Shown in pieces: positions 24,338-32,010 of a stretch of 40,721 bases of DNA (position 1 is its first letter; every line of letters begins with the position of its first letter). The position numbers were made by a program, and so were the translations under genes. The notes beneath the pieces were generated by a model that did not search any database, was not told where the DNA came from, and worked only from the letters and a program-made list of their open reading frames with translations. Source of the DNA: JAWXVE01 sp044425575 (GTDB lineage: Bacteria; Bacillota; Clostridia; Lachnospirales; Lachnospiraceae). The stretch covers positions 1 to 40,721 of the forward strand of contig JAWXVE010000014.1 of the NCBI GenBank assembly GCA_044425575.1. The letters run 5' to 3'.

Positions 24338-24604
24338 TTCTTGATTTACATTTTCTTCTATCTTTTCATTTTCTTCACTATTATGATTGGTCATGGACTC
24401 TTGTTGTTTAGATAACTTTCTACCACCTACAATGCCAAGTACCACCATGGCTCCACCTGCAATGGTAAAAACTCCCATAAAAATTATCATAAGGATGCCG
24501 TCAGCACCTGCATATGCTTGTCCTTCATACATCTGATAGACTAAAAATAACAAGTAAATTCCACCTAGTACATAAATAGCCATTCTCGCTTTATCTTTGC
24601 CCAC
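24329..24604 (-). CDS. Small two-helix membrane protein of unknown function
   Basis: The 91-residue product has two predicted membrane helices (about 8-26 and 37-61), the second glycine-rich (GGAMVVLGIVGG), and a polar tail rich in Glu, Asn and Gln (about 66-91). No family is recognised. The start is a GTG at 24604 with AGAGGTGG 5 bases upstream; an in-frame ATG at 24583 is the alternative. It follows the InlB-repeat protein by 22 bases and probably shares its transcript, so both may sit together in the membrane. Confidence 0.75.
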   Translation of the reverse strand: MGKDKARMAIYVLGGIYLLFLVYQMYEGQAYAGADGILMIIFMGVFTIAGGAMVVLGIVGGRKLSKQQESMTNHNSEENEKIEENVNQELK

Positions 24605-24626
24605 TCAGTCCACCTCTCTTTCCTAA

Positions 24627-25202
24627 CTATTCCTTCCAAGTTGCTGTTAGAACATGTTCTCCTGTCACACTTACTATTGTATCTGATTGTATCACTTCTC
24701 CACTATAAATCCAACCATTGAATTCAAATCCATCTTTACTAGGAACTGGTAACTCCCCATACGTATGGGAATACGTCACCATAATTTCATAAGATTCTTC
24801 TTCTTCTACTAAGAATCCTCCATCTAAATCAAACTTTACAACCATTTTGGCTGGTTCCCACAGTGCATATAATGTCATTTCATCTTCTACTACATCTACT
24901 TGAAAATCCCATATAGTTCCAATGGTTTCATCAATTGATGTAATCCAGCCTTGAAATGTATACCCAGCTTTAATAGGAGTCTCTGGTTCTTCTAATAACA
25001 CTCCATATTCCGACTTAGTAGATGCAATCTCACTTCCACCATTTGTGTCATAGGCAATGACAAATCCCCCTCTAGTTGCAAACCATACCACCAGCACTAG
25101 AATCATTACAATAACAATGGCAATAAAACCGTCTAATAATCGAATTGGCACATCTTTGCTTCCATAAATGCCTTTTCCAAATAATTGCTTTTTCTCTTCC
25201 AT
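24627..25202 (-). CDS. Membrane-anchored protein with two InlB-type (Listeria-Bacteroides) repeats
   Basis: From the ATG at 25202 the product has 191 residues. A short cytoplasmic N-terminus is followed by one membrane helix (about 25-45, IVIVMILVLVVW) and an extracellular part made of two repeats. The first runs from about 48 to 118 with YDTNGGSEI, GYTFQGWIT and LYALWEP; the second from about 121 to 190 with FDLDGGFL, GFEFNGWIY and LTATWKE. These are the hallmarks of the InlB B-repeat/Flg_new family of bacterial surface proteins. There is no sortase motif and no catalytic domain. The longer frame begins with a TTG at 25223 without a ribosome site. Its role is unknown; binding or structural display at the surface is the usual guess for such repeats. 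Confidence 0.82.
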   Translation of the reverse strand: MEEKKQLFGKGIYGSKDVPIRLLDGFIAIVIVMILVLVVWFATRGGFVIAYDTNGGSEIASTKSEYGVLLEEPETPIKAGYTFQGWITSIDETIGTIWDFQVDVVEDEMTLYALWEPAKMVVKFDLDGGFLVEEEESYEIMVTYSHTYGELPVPSKDGFEFNGWIYSGEVIQSDTIVSVTGEHVLTATWKE

Positions 25203-25238
25203 CTTTGCTCTACTCCATTCCAATTGCCTTATTCATTG

Positions 25239-25272
25239 AAAAAAGGAGAGCACACCAGTCACTCTCCCTTTT
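25239..25272 (-). terminator. Terminator of the mgl operon
   Basis: Minus-strand stem GGAGAG/CTCTCC extended by AAAG/CTTT-like pairs, followed by six T, about 15 bases after the mglC stop. Confidence 0.8.
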
Positions 25273-25282
25273 ATCACTTGAT

Positions 25283-26353
25283 TTATTTACGAACTAAATA
25301 CTTTCTCATATCAATTGCACAAGCAACTAAGATGATTAAACCTTTAATAATGTATTGTAAGTTTTGACTAATGGCTAAGAATTGAAGTGCTACGAAGATA
25401 ATACGTAGTAATACAACCCCTAGTACAACACCTCGTACTTTACCAGTACCACCTACAAAAGATACGCCACCAATTACACAAGCTGCAATAGCATCACATT
25501 CATAGTTCAGACCTGTATTAGCTGTATTAGATGCAATACGAGCCGATTCAATAAATCCAGTTACACCATACATAGCACCTGCAAGAGTATGTACTAGAAT
25601 AGTAGTAGTCATAACGTTAACGCCTGATACATTAGCTGCTTCTGGGTTGGAACCTACTGCAAACATATTCTTACCAAATGTGGTCTTATTCCAGATAAAC
25701 CATATTACGAAAATAACGACACATGCATACCATACATAATTTGGAATTGGAACTCCACTAATTGATATTTTACTACCTGTTACAAAATCTTTGTAGGATT
25801 GGTCTAGTCCTGAAAGGGGTTGACCATTATTTCCATTAATCATAATGTACATGAGTAAGGTTCCGTATACAATGAGCTGCGTGGCTAGCGTAACAATAAA
25901 TGGATGTAGGTGAAACTTTGCTACGAAAAATCCATTGACCCAACCAACAATACCACCTACTATAATAACGATTAAGAGAACAAGTGGAATTGGCAACACT
26001 GGAAGATTAGGATACATCTTCGTTGCATAATCAACTGATTGTAGTAAGGACGCTGAAATACACGCTGTAAGACCTACCACACGACCAGCTGAAAGGTCTG
26101 TTCCTGTTAATACAATACACCCTGCAATACCGCACGCAATAGGAATGTTAGCTGCTGATAATGAGATAATATTTACAATTGAGTTAGCCGAAAGAAACAA
26201 TGCGTTTTGGGAATATGTATAAATAATTGCAATTACTAGCAAAATATACATAGCATTGTTAATAATCGTTTCTTTCCAAAAAAATACTTTATCCTTACTA
26301 TCTAGTGCTGAAAAATCAGCATAACGATTTTTTATATTGGCAATTGCTTTCAT
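25283..26353 (-). CDS. mglC: Galactose/methyl-galactoside ABC transporter permease
   Basis: Membrane permease of the BPD-type sugar importers (MglC/RbsC family), 356 residues with about ten hydrophobic helices. Typical sequence includes ACGIAGCIVLTGTDLSAGR near 73-91, the coupling region AVGSNPEAANVSGVNV near 232-247 and CVIGGVSFVGGTG near 290-302. It forms the channel through which sugar released by MglB passes, energised by MglA. AAAGGAGG precedes the ATG, which follows the mglA stop by 15 bases. It is the last gene of mglBAC. Confidence 0.95.
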   Translation of the reverse strand: MKAIANIKNRYADFSALDSKDKVFFWKETIINNAMYILLVIAIIYTYSQNALFLSANSIVNIISLSAANIPIACGIAGCIVLTGTDLSAGRVVGLTACISASLLQSVDYATKMYPNLPVLPIPLVLLIVIIVGGIVGWVNGFFVAKFHLHPFIVTLATQLIVYGTLLMYIMINGNNGQPLSGLDQSYKDFVTGSKISISGVPIPNYVWYACVVIFVIWFIWNKTTFGKNMFAVGSNPEAANVSGVNVMTTTILVHTLAGAMYGVTGFIESARIASNTANTGLNYECDAIAACVIGGVSFVGGTGKVRGVVLGVVLLRIIFVALQFLAISQNLQYIIKGLIILVACAIDMRKYLVRK

Positions 26354-26368
26354 TTACTGTCGCCTCCT

Positions 26369-27871
26369 TTATACATATTTTGCAGCAAGTGTCATAATCT
26401 CTTCCTGCGTTGTTTTCTGTGCATCTACTGAACCGGCTAATCTACCACCTGACATAACAAGTATACGGTCGCATAGCCCTAATAATTCTGGCATTTCAGA
26501 AGATACTACAATTACTACTTTTCCCTTGTTAGCAAGTTCAATAATCAACTGATAGATTTCGTACTTGGCACCTACATCAATTCCACGCGTAGGTTCATCA
26601 AGTAACAATACTTCTGGATCTGTTAAGAGCCACCGACCAAGAATAACCTTTTGTTGATTTCCACCTGAAAGAGAACGAATCTTTGTTTCTTGAGTTGGAG
26701 TCTTGGTGTGCATGGCATCAATGGACCACTTAGTGTCTTCTTTCATTGATTTTTCACTCAGCATAAATCCATACTTTAGATGCTTTTTCAAGTTAGCCAT
26801 TACCGTATTCTCACGTATAGTTAGAATGCCAAAGATTCCAGTCGAGCGCCTTTCTTCTGTTAATAAGGCAAAGCCATTTTTAATAGATTCTCTTGCATTG
26901 CGATTCCGCACTTCCTTACCATCTAGACGAATCTTACCTGACTTTCTAGTTGCAATACCAAAGAGATTCTCTAATGTCTCTGTTCGTCCGCTACCATCTA
27001 GCCCTGCAAACCCAATGATTTCACCTTTTTTCGCTTGGAAGGATACATCTTGTAACAAAGAATATTGTGCAGTAAGTCCCTCTACCTCAAGTGCTACTTC
27101 CCCTGGTTTATTGGTTTTTGGTGGGAATTGATTGGTAAGTTCACGCCCTACCATTAACTTAATAATCTTTTCTGTTGTAAGATTCTCTGCTGCCTCTGTT
27201 GCAATATATTGTCCATCTCTCATAATCGTAACTTCATCGGATATCCTAAGGATTTCTGCCATCTTATGAGAAATGTAAATAATACCACAGCCTCTGTCGC
27301 GAAGCATATTTATAATTTTAAATAAGTGTTCTACTTCCGCCTCTGTTAATGAAGATGTTGGTTCATCAAACACAATAACTTTCGAATTATAGGAAACTGC
27401 TTTTGCAATTTCTACCATTTGTCTTTGAGACACTGGCATAGTGCTCATAATACGTTTTGGATCTACATCAATATTTAATTCTGCAAGCGCCTTCTTGGTA
27501 TCCCCATAGATTTTCTTCTGGTTGACCATAGCCCCCATTAATTGTGTAGGATAACGTCCTAACCATATATTATCCATTACGTTGCGTTTTAACGCTTGAT
27601 TTAATTCTTGGTGTACCATTGCCACACCATTTTCTAAAGCTTCTTTTGAATTTTTGAAATTAATTTCTTTTCCTTCTAGATAAATATTACCACCATTTTT
27701 AGAATACATTCCAAACAGACATTTCATTAAGGTGGATTTGCCTGCACCATTTTCTCCCATGAGTGCATGAACCGTTCCCTTTTTTACCGTCAAAGAAACA
27801 TGATCCAATGCTTTTACACCAGGAAATTCCTTACTGACATCTGTCATTTGTAATAGAACATCATGCCCCAT
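26369..27871 (-). CDS. mglA: Galactose/methyl-galactoside ABC transporter ATPase
   Basis: Cytoplasmic ATPase with two fused ABC domains, 500 residues. The first domain has Walker A GENGAGKST (about 38-46), a weak signature (MPVSQRQMVEIA) and Walker B VIVFDEPTSS. The second has the usual degenerate Walker A GLDGSGRTE, signature LSGGNQQKV and VLLLDEPTRGIDVG. This asymmetry is normal in sugar importers of this class. TTGGAGGAAG gives a strong ribosome site. It is separated from mglB by an intercistronic hairpin, so it is probably made at a lower level than the binding protein. Confidence 0.96.
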   Translation of the reverse strand: MGHDVLLQMTDVSKEFPGVKALDHVSLTVKKGTVHALMGENGAGKSTLMKCLFGMYSKNGGNIYLEGKEINFKNSKEALENGVAMVHQELNQALKRNVMDNIWLGRYPTQLMGAMVNQKKIYGDTKKALAELNIDVDPKRIMSTMPVSQRQMVEIAKAVSYNSKVIVFDEPTSSLTEAEVEHLFKIINMLRDRGCGIIYISHKMAEILRISDEVTIMRDGQYIATEAAENLTTEKIIKLMVGRELTNQFPPKTNKPGEVALEVEGLTAQYSLLQDVSFQAKKGEIIGFAGLDGSGRTETLENLFGIATRKSGKIRLDGKEVRNRNARESIKNGFALLTEERRSTGIFGILTIRENTVMANLKKHLKYGFMLSEKSMKEDTKWSIDAMHTKTPTQETKIRSLSGGNQQKVILGRWLLTDPEVLLLDEPTRGIDVGAKYEIYQLIIELANKGKVVIVVSSEMPELLGLCDRILVMSGGRLAGSVDAQKTTQEEIMTLAAKYV

Positions 27872-27895
27872 AACACTTCCTCCAATCTAATTTCT

Positions 27896-27927
27896 AAAAG
27901 GCGGTCTGTAATCATTGACCGCCTTTT
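27896..27927 (-). terminator. Hairpin between mglB and mglA, partial terminator
   Basis: A perfect 11-bp stem AAAAGGCGGTC/GACCGCCTTTT with a 10-base loop lies about 30 bases after the mglB stop and just before the mglA ribosome site. Such elements reduce read-through and stabilise the upstream message, giving more binding protein than ATPase. Confidence 0.75.
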
Positions 27928-27957
27928 ATTTATTATTTTACTACTATTTCAATACTC

Positions 27958-29139
27958 TTACTCACCTGAGTAAACTGCATATGGAATATAGATTTTGTTT
28001 GAAACAGTATCAGAAACATTGTAAGAATCTGTTCCATCCATCATGTCGTTTCCAGAAGCTACATTAGATACTAAGAATGCAATTCCTTCTGCCATACCTT
28101 CTGCATCTTGCTTAATAGTTCCTGTCATCTTGCCTTCTGCAATTAATTGTACTGCTGCATCTGTTGCATCTACACCAAATACTGGAATTGTTGTACAATC
28201 ATCTGTTCCTAAGTTATAACCTGCTGCATTTAATGCTGTAACAACACCTTCTGCCATTCCATCGTTGTTACAAATTACTACTTCAATCATAGTACCAGCT
28301 GCTTCGTTGTATTGTGTTAAGTTCGTTACCATGTAGTTGTTCGCTGCTGTTGCACTCCAGTTACCATCTTGGTCTACTTGGTATTGATCACTATTTGCTG
28401 AATCAAAGTATACAAGTTCTGGATAATCTGCTGCTGTTAATAATGCGTTTGCATCTTCTACTGCAAATTGTGTACGGTAGATTGCTTCCACATTACCTAA
28501 TTGTCCCATGAACATTGCGTAAGAGATTTCACCATCTCCATTTAAGTCAATTGCATCGTAATTGGCAATAATGTATTCACCAATCATCTGACCTTGCATG
28601 TGTCCTGCTTCTGGAGCGTCTGTTCCAACGAATGCACATTGATCATAACTTCCTAGAACTACGCCTTCTTCATCGTCTGTTTCTACTGCTCTGTTAAAGA
28701 ATAATACTGGGATGCCAGCTGCTTCTGCTTTATCAACGATTGCTTGAGAAGCATCTACAGAACCAGAAGTTACGATATTAACTACTAACATAGTTGCACC
28801 TGTGTTAATTGCTGTATCGATTTGTTCGTTCTGTGTTGTCTGGTTGCTATTTCCATCATAATTCTGGAATGTAACACCTAGGGATGTTAACTGTGCATCT
28901 AATGCTGTACGAACGGATGCAATGTAAGTATCTGAATAAGTATAGTAAAATACTGCTACATTGGCATCTGATACATCTACTGTACCTTCTACTACATCTG
29001 CCACATCTGCTGCTTCATCCGTTGCATCTGTAGTTTCTGTTGAAACTGTTGTGTCTGTTGTTTCTGTTGTGCCACAACCTACTAATACGGTTGCTACCAT
29101 TGCCACACTTAAAATGGCTGCCATGAATCTTTTTTTCAT
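27958..29139 (-). CDS. mglB: Galactose/glucose-binding lipoprotein of the mgl importer
   Basis: Extracellular, lipid-anchored substrate-binding protein of 393 residues. Signal peptide with lipobox LVGC (Cys22), then a Thr/Asp/Glu-rich linker to about residue 50, then a type-1 periplasmic-binding fold. A calcium-binding loop like that of enteric MglB is visible (DLNGDGEISY near 200-209), which supports the galactose/glucose assignment within the ribose/galactose family. AAAAAGGAGG precedes the ATG. It is the first gene of mglBAC, with a complex promoter region upstream that includes AraC-type direct repeats. Confidence 0.94.
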   Translation of the reverse strand: MKKRFMAAILSVAMVATVLVGCGTTETTDTTVSTETTDATDEAADVADVVEGTVDVSDANVAVFYYTYSDTYIASVRTALDAQLTSLGVTFQNYDGNSNQTTQNEQIDTAINTGATMLVVNIVTSGSVDASQAIVDKAEAAGIPVLFFNRAVETDDEEGVVLGSYDQCAFVGTDAPEAGHMQGQMIGEYIIANYDAIDLNGDGEISYAMFMGQLGNVEAIYRTQFAVEDANALLTAADYPELVYFDSANSDQYQVDQDGNWSATAANNYMVTNLTQYNEAAGTMIEVVICNNDGMAEGVVTALNAAGYNLGTDDCTTIPVFGVDATDAAVQLIAEGKMTGTIKQDAEGMAEGIAFLVSNVASGNDMMDGTDSYNVSDTVSNKIYIPYAVYSGE

Positions 29140-29159
29140 ATATAATTCCTCCTTTTTCT

Positions 29160-29173
29160 GTAACGTTTGTTAC
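29160..29173. promoter_or_regulatory. Inverted repeat GTAAC-N4-GTTAC downstream of the mglB -10 box
   Basis: The palindrome falls at about +3 to +16 of the predicted transcript, a classic place for a repressor of the LacI/GalR type. No such repressor is encoded in the window. Confidence 0.4.
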
Positions 29174-29182
29174 GATATAAGA

Positions 29183-29202
29183 AGTATAGCAAACAAGCGC
29201 TT
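29183..29202 (-). promoter_or_regulatory. mglB promoter -10 box with a cre-like palindrome in the spacer
   Basis: TATACT on the minus strand (29183-29188) is the likely -10 box. No good -35 box exists, which fits activator dependence. In the spacer AAGCGCTT (29195-29202) is a palindrome that partly matches the CcpA cre consensus. Confidence 0.5.
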
Positions 29203-29215
29203 AGAAATCCATGTG

Positions 29216-29248
29216 ATATTTTACGTATTTTGGTATAATATTTTACGT
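29216..29248 (-). promoter_or_regulatory. Pair of 11-bp direct repeats upstream of mglB, probable AraC-type regulator site
   Basis: ACGTAAAATAT occurs twice on the minus strand (29238-29248 and 29216-29226), start-to-start distance 22 bp, about two helical turns. With the -10 box at 29183-29188 the repeats fall near -40 to -50 and -62 to -72, as expected for activation by the neighbouring AraC-type response regulator. Confidence 0.6.
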
Positions 29249-29303
29249 TTGTACAAAAATAATCTATTAATTATTCACATTTTGTTCATATTTGTCGTTT
29301 CCT

Positions 29304-30314
29304 CTATTCATCGAATGCAAATAATACTTTTTGATAGGATTCTTCAAACATATTATCCCGTGTCACTAGTGTAGTAGATGTATCAATATCTTCCTCTGTA
29401 ATGGAACTATCATTTAACAGATAATATGCATATTCTACACCAAGGTATCCCATTGCATAAGGGTTTTGCACGATTAGAGCATCTACTTCACCCGTTTCAA
29501 GCATGCCCACAGATACTACATTACTATCAAATGCTACTACCCTTATTTCTTCACCTAACCTAAATTCCTTAATGGCATAGCCTACTCCTAGGCTCGTCCA
29601 TTCATTAAAAGTAGCGATTACATTTATATTAGGATATTCCTCCAATAATTCTTTCGTTCCTGTCATAGCATCTTCTGTGGTTGAGATTACATTAATGGTA
29701 TGTATTTCTTGTACACGAGAATCCTCACTAACTATATCTAGAAACCCTGCTTCTCTTGCTTGTCCATTTTCTGAATTCACATCAAAGTTAACGATTCCAA
29801 TATATAATTCTTCTTCTGTTGATTCCAGTGCCGCCTCCCCAGCCATTTGACCTGCCACGTAATTATCTGTACCAATACGGCAACTTACAAACTCGCTATT
29901 TACATCACTGTCAATTATAATGACTTGGATTCCCTGGGCAATTAACTCATTAATGGTATCTGCATTCCCATTATAATCAACTGCTGAGAAAATAATTACT
30001 TCTGCTCCTTGATCTGCTGCCATTCGCAACATTTCATTTTGCGCTTCATAATCTTCTTCACTTTCAGGTCCATGAATAGTAAGTTGAATGTTATATTCTG
30101 TAGCAGATGCATTGGCTCCCGCAAATACTGATTTCCAAAAAGCCGACTCTGTAGACTTGGTAATAAGAGCTACTTGACGCTTAGTGGAATCCACTCCCTG
30201 CCCTTCTACATATTCTAGGCTATTGTAAAGGTAACGAATACCACCCACATAACTTAATACGAAACAGATACAAAAGATTAAAATTCCTAGTTTGCGTTTA
30301 CTCCATTTTTTCAT
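29304..30314 (-). CDS. Membrane-anchored sugar-binding protein of a three-component sensor
   Basis: Type-1 periplasmic-binding fold (RbsB/MglB/XylF class) of about 336 residues, held by one N-terminal membrane helix (about 9-30) rather than a lipid; no lipobox is present. Motifs such as QVALITKSTESAFW and VIIIDSDVNSEFV are typical of sugar-binding proteins. It overlaps the kinase gene by 17 bases and belongs to the unit regulator-kinase-binding protein, so it probably presents the sugar to the kinase, as XylFII does to LytS in Clostridium beijerinckii. I chose the ATG at 30314, with GGAG 6 bases before it; the in-frame ATG at 30326 overlaps that site. It could instead be a spare transport protein, but the anchor and gene order argue for sensing. 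Confidence 0.85.
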   Translation of the reverse strand: MKKWSKRKLGILIFCICFVLSYVGGIRYLYNSLEYVEGQGVDSTKRQVALITKSTESAFWKSVFAGANASATEYNIQLTIHGPESEEDYEAQNEMLRMAADQGAEVIIFSAVDYNGNADTINELIAQGIQVIIIDSDVNSEFVSCRIGTDNYVAGQMAGEAALESTEEELYIGIVNFDVNSENGQAREAGFLDIVSEDSRVQEIHTINVISTTEDAMTGTKELLEEYPNINVIATFNEWTSLGVGYAIKEFRLGEEIRVVAFDSNVVSVGMLETGEVDALIVQNPYAMGYLGVEYAYYLLNDSSITEEDIDTSTTLVTRDNMFEESYQKVLFAFDE

Positions 30315-32010
30315 ATGTATCTCCATCTATCTTTGGCATTACAATACGAACCGTAGTTCCTTGATCCAATTCGCTTTCAATGGTAAGACCATATTCCTCT
30401 CCAAAATAAATCCGAATGCGGTCGTGTACATTTTTAATGCCTATACCCGTATCTTCTGTAGACTCATGCAATAAAATATCTCTCGACTGTTCCTTAGACA
30501 TTCCTACTCCATTATCAGTTACACTCATTAGAATGGTAGCCTGTGTTTCCTCTATTGAAATATGTATGTTGCCTTCCTCTACCATGCGATTAATCCCATG
30601 GTAAATTGCATTTTCAATAATTGGTTGCAAGGTAATCTTATTACAATAATATTGACAACAATTTTCGTTCACTTGAAACTCATAAGTAAACTGGTTCTTA
30701 TAACGATAATTTTGAATCTTTAAGTAACTTTTTGCATGCTCCACTTCTTTAGCAATTGGAATTAATTCATGCCCTTTGCTTATGCTAATTCGGAATAATC
30801 TAGCAAGTGTATTCACCATTTCTTCCGCCTCTTTGCTACGCTCTTCTTCACACATCCAAGCAATGGAATCTAATGTATTATATAGAAAGTGCGGATTAAT
30901 CTGGGTTTGCAGTGCATTTAATTCTGTCTTACGAAGTGAGATTTCCTCTTGACGAACTCGTTCCATTAACTCTTGTACTTGTACCACCATATGGCCAAAA
31001 GAATCTGAAATTTGAGCAATTTCCTTTGTTCCTTCCACTTCTTCATAAGTGAAATCCCTTGCATTTTCTTCAAAGGCAGCCATTGCAAACTTTAATTTTC
31101 TAGCTGGTTTTGAGAAAGCAGCTGAGAATAATAAACCCATTCCAATTGCGGTTAATAAGACAAGCACTAATAATACAATGGATATGTGTATCATCTGAGT
31201 AACTTTATTTGTAATCATTTCATCTACATAACTAACACCTACAATTCTCCAATTGCAATTGTCTAAAGTTTTCAAAGTATAAATTACATTGGATTGTGTA
31301 TAGGATCCATCTTTTAAGGTTGCAATTTCTTGTATATTCTCTTCCTTTAATCCAGAATAGATTAATTGTTGTTGTGGATGGTAGATCATATTACCATCTG
31401 TGTCTAATATAAAACAATAACCATGTCCACCTATTCCTACGTCATCTACATAATTCGCAATACTAGAGAATCGAATATCTACTGCTACCATATGATTTTC
31501 TTCATTGGTTGTAATATTTCTTGCAATGGTTACTACCCAAGGATATTCATTTTCAAATAGTGATTCTACATGAGGCTTTGAAATATTTAATACATCATCT
31601 TCAATGTCTTCCATATACGACAAGTTCGTTATAATTTCAACTTTCCGTACTAGATTATCAGACCAACAACCAGAAAGGTTCCCATTCTCATCATAGGTAG
31701 TGATTGCTACTACATCAGTGCGCACTTTTTGAATATTTTGAAATAATTCCGCATCCTTATCATCTCCGCTCATACTCTCTTCTAATACGTCCATTAATTC
31801 ATCAATATCTTGGGTGTAATTCTCCACTGTATTTAATACCTGAACAACGGCTTGTTCACTTGTGGTAATTGCATTTTGTTCAATAGAATTTTGGTATAAC
31901 GTAATATAAATTCCTACTGATGCAAATAAAGCAATTGTAACAATAATTGTTACCATACTAGTGAACAACATAGATAATGATATTTTTCTCAAATATTTTT
32001 GCTTCTTCAA
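30298..32010 (-). CDS. YesM-type sensor histidine kinase with a dCache domain
   Basis: Membrane histidine kinase of 570 residues. First membrane helix at about 13-35, extracellular double-Cache domain (about 40-270, with GHGYCFILDTDGNMIYHP), second helix near 275-300, HAMP linker, then the His_kinase domain with phosphorylated histidine in INPHFLYNTLDS and an ATPase domain with IIENAIYHG, DNGVGM and GIGIKNV. The start is a TTG at 32010 with GAGGAG 8 bases upstream, overlapping the regulator stop as TTGA, so translation is coupled. The partner regulator lies directly upstream and a sugar-binding protein directly downstream. Two extracellular inputs, its own dCache domain and the binding protein, appear possible. 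Confidence 0.92.
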   Translation of the reverse strand: MKKQKYLRKISLSMLFTSMVTIIVTIALFASVGIYITLYQNSIEQNAITTSEQAVVQVLNTVENYTQDIDELMDVLEESMSGDDKDAELFQNIQKVRTDVVAITTYDENGNLSGCWSDNLVRKVEIITNLSYMEDIEDDVLNISKPHVESLFENEYPWVVTIARNITTNEENHMVAVDIRFSSIANYVDDVGIGGHGYCFILDTDGNMIYHPQQQLIYSGLKEENIQEIATLKDGSYTQSNVIYTLKTLDNCNWRIVGVSYVDEMITNKVTQMIHISIVLLVLVLLTAIGMGLLFSAAFSKPARKLKFAMAAFEENARDFTYEEVEGTKEIAQISDSFGHMVVQVQELMERVRQEEISLRKTELNALQTQINPHFLYNTLDSIAWMCEEERSKEAEEMVNTLARLFRISISKGHELIPIAKEVEHAKSYLKIQNYRYKNQFTYEFQVNENCCQYYCNKITLQPIIENAIYHGINRMVEEGNIHISIEETQATILMSVTDNGVGMSKEQSRDILLHESTEDTGIGIKNVHDRIRIYFGEEYGLTIESELDQGTTVRIVMPKIDGDTYEKME

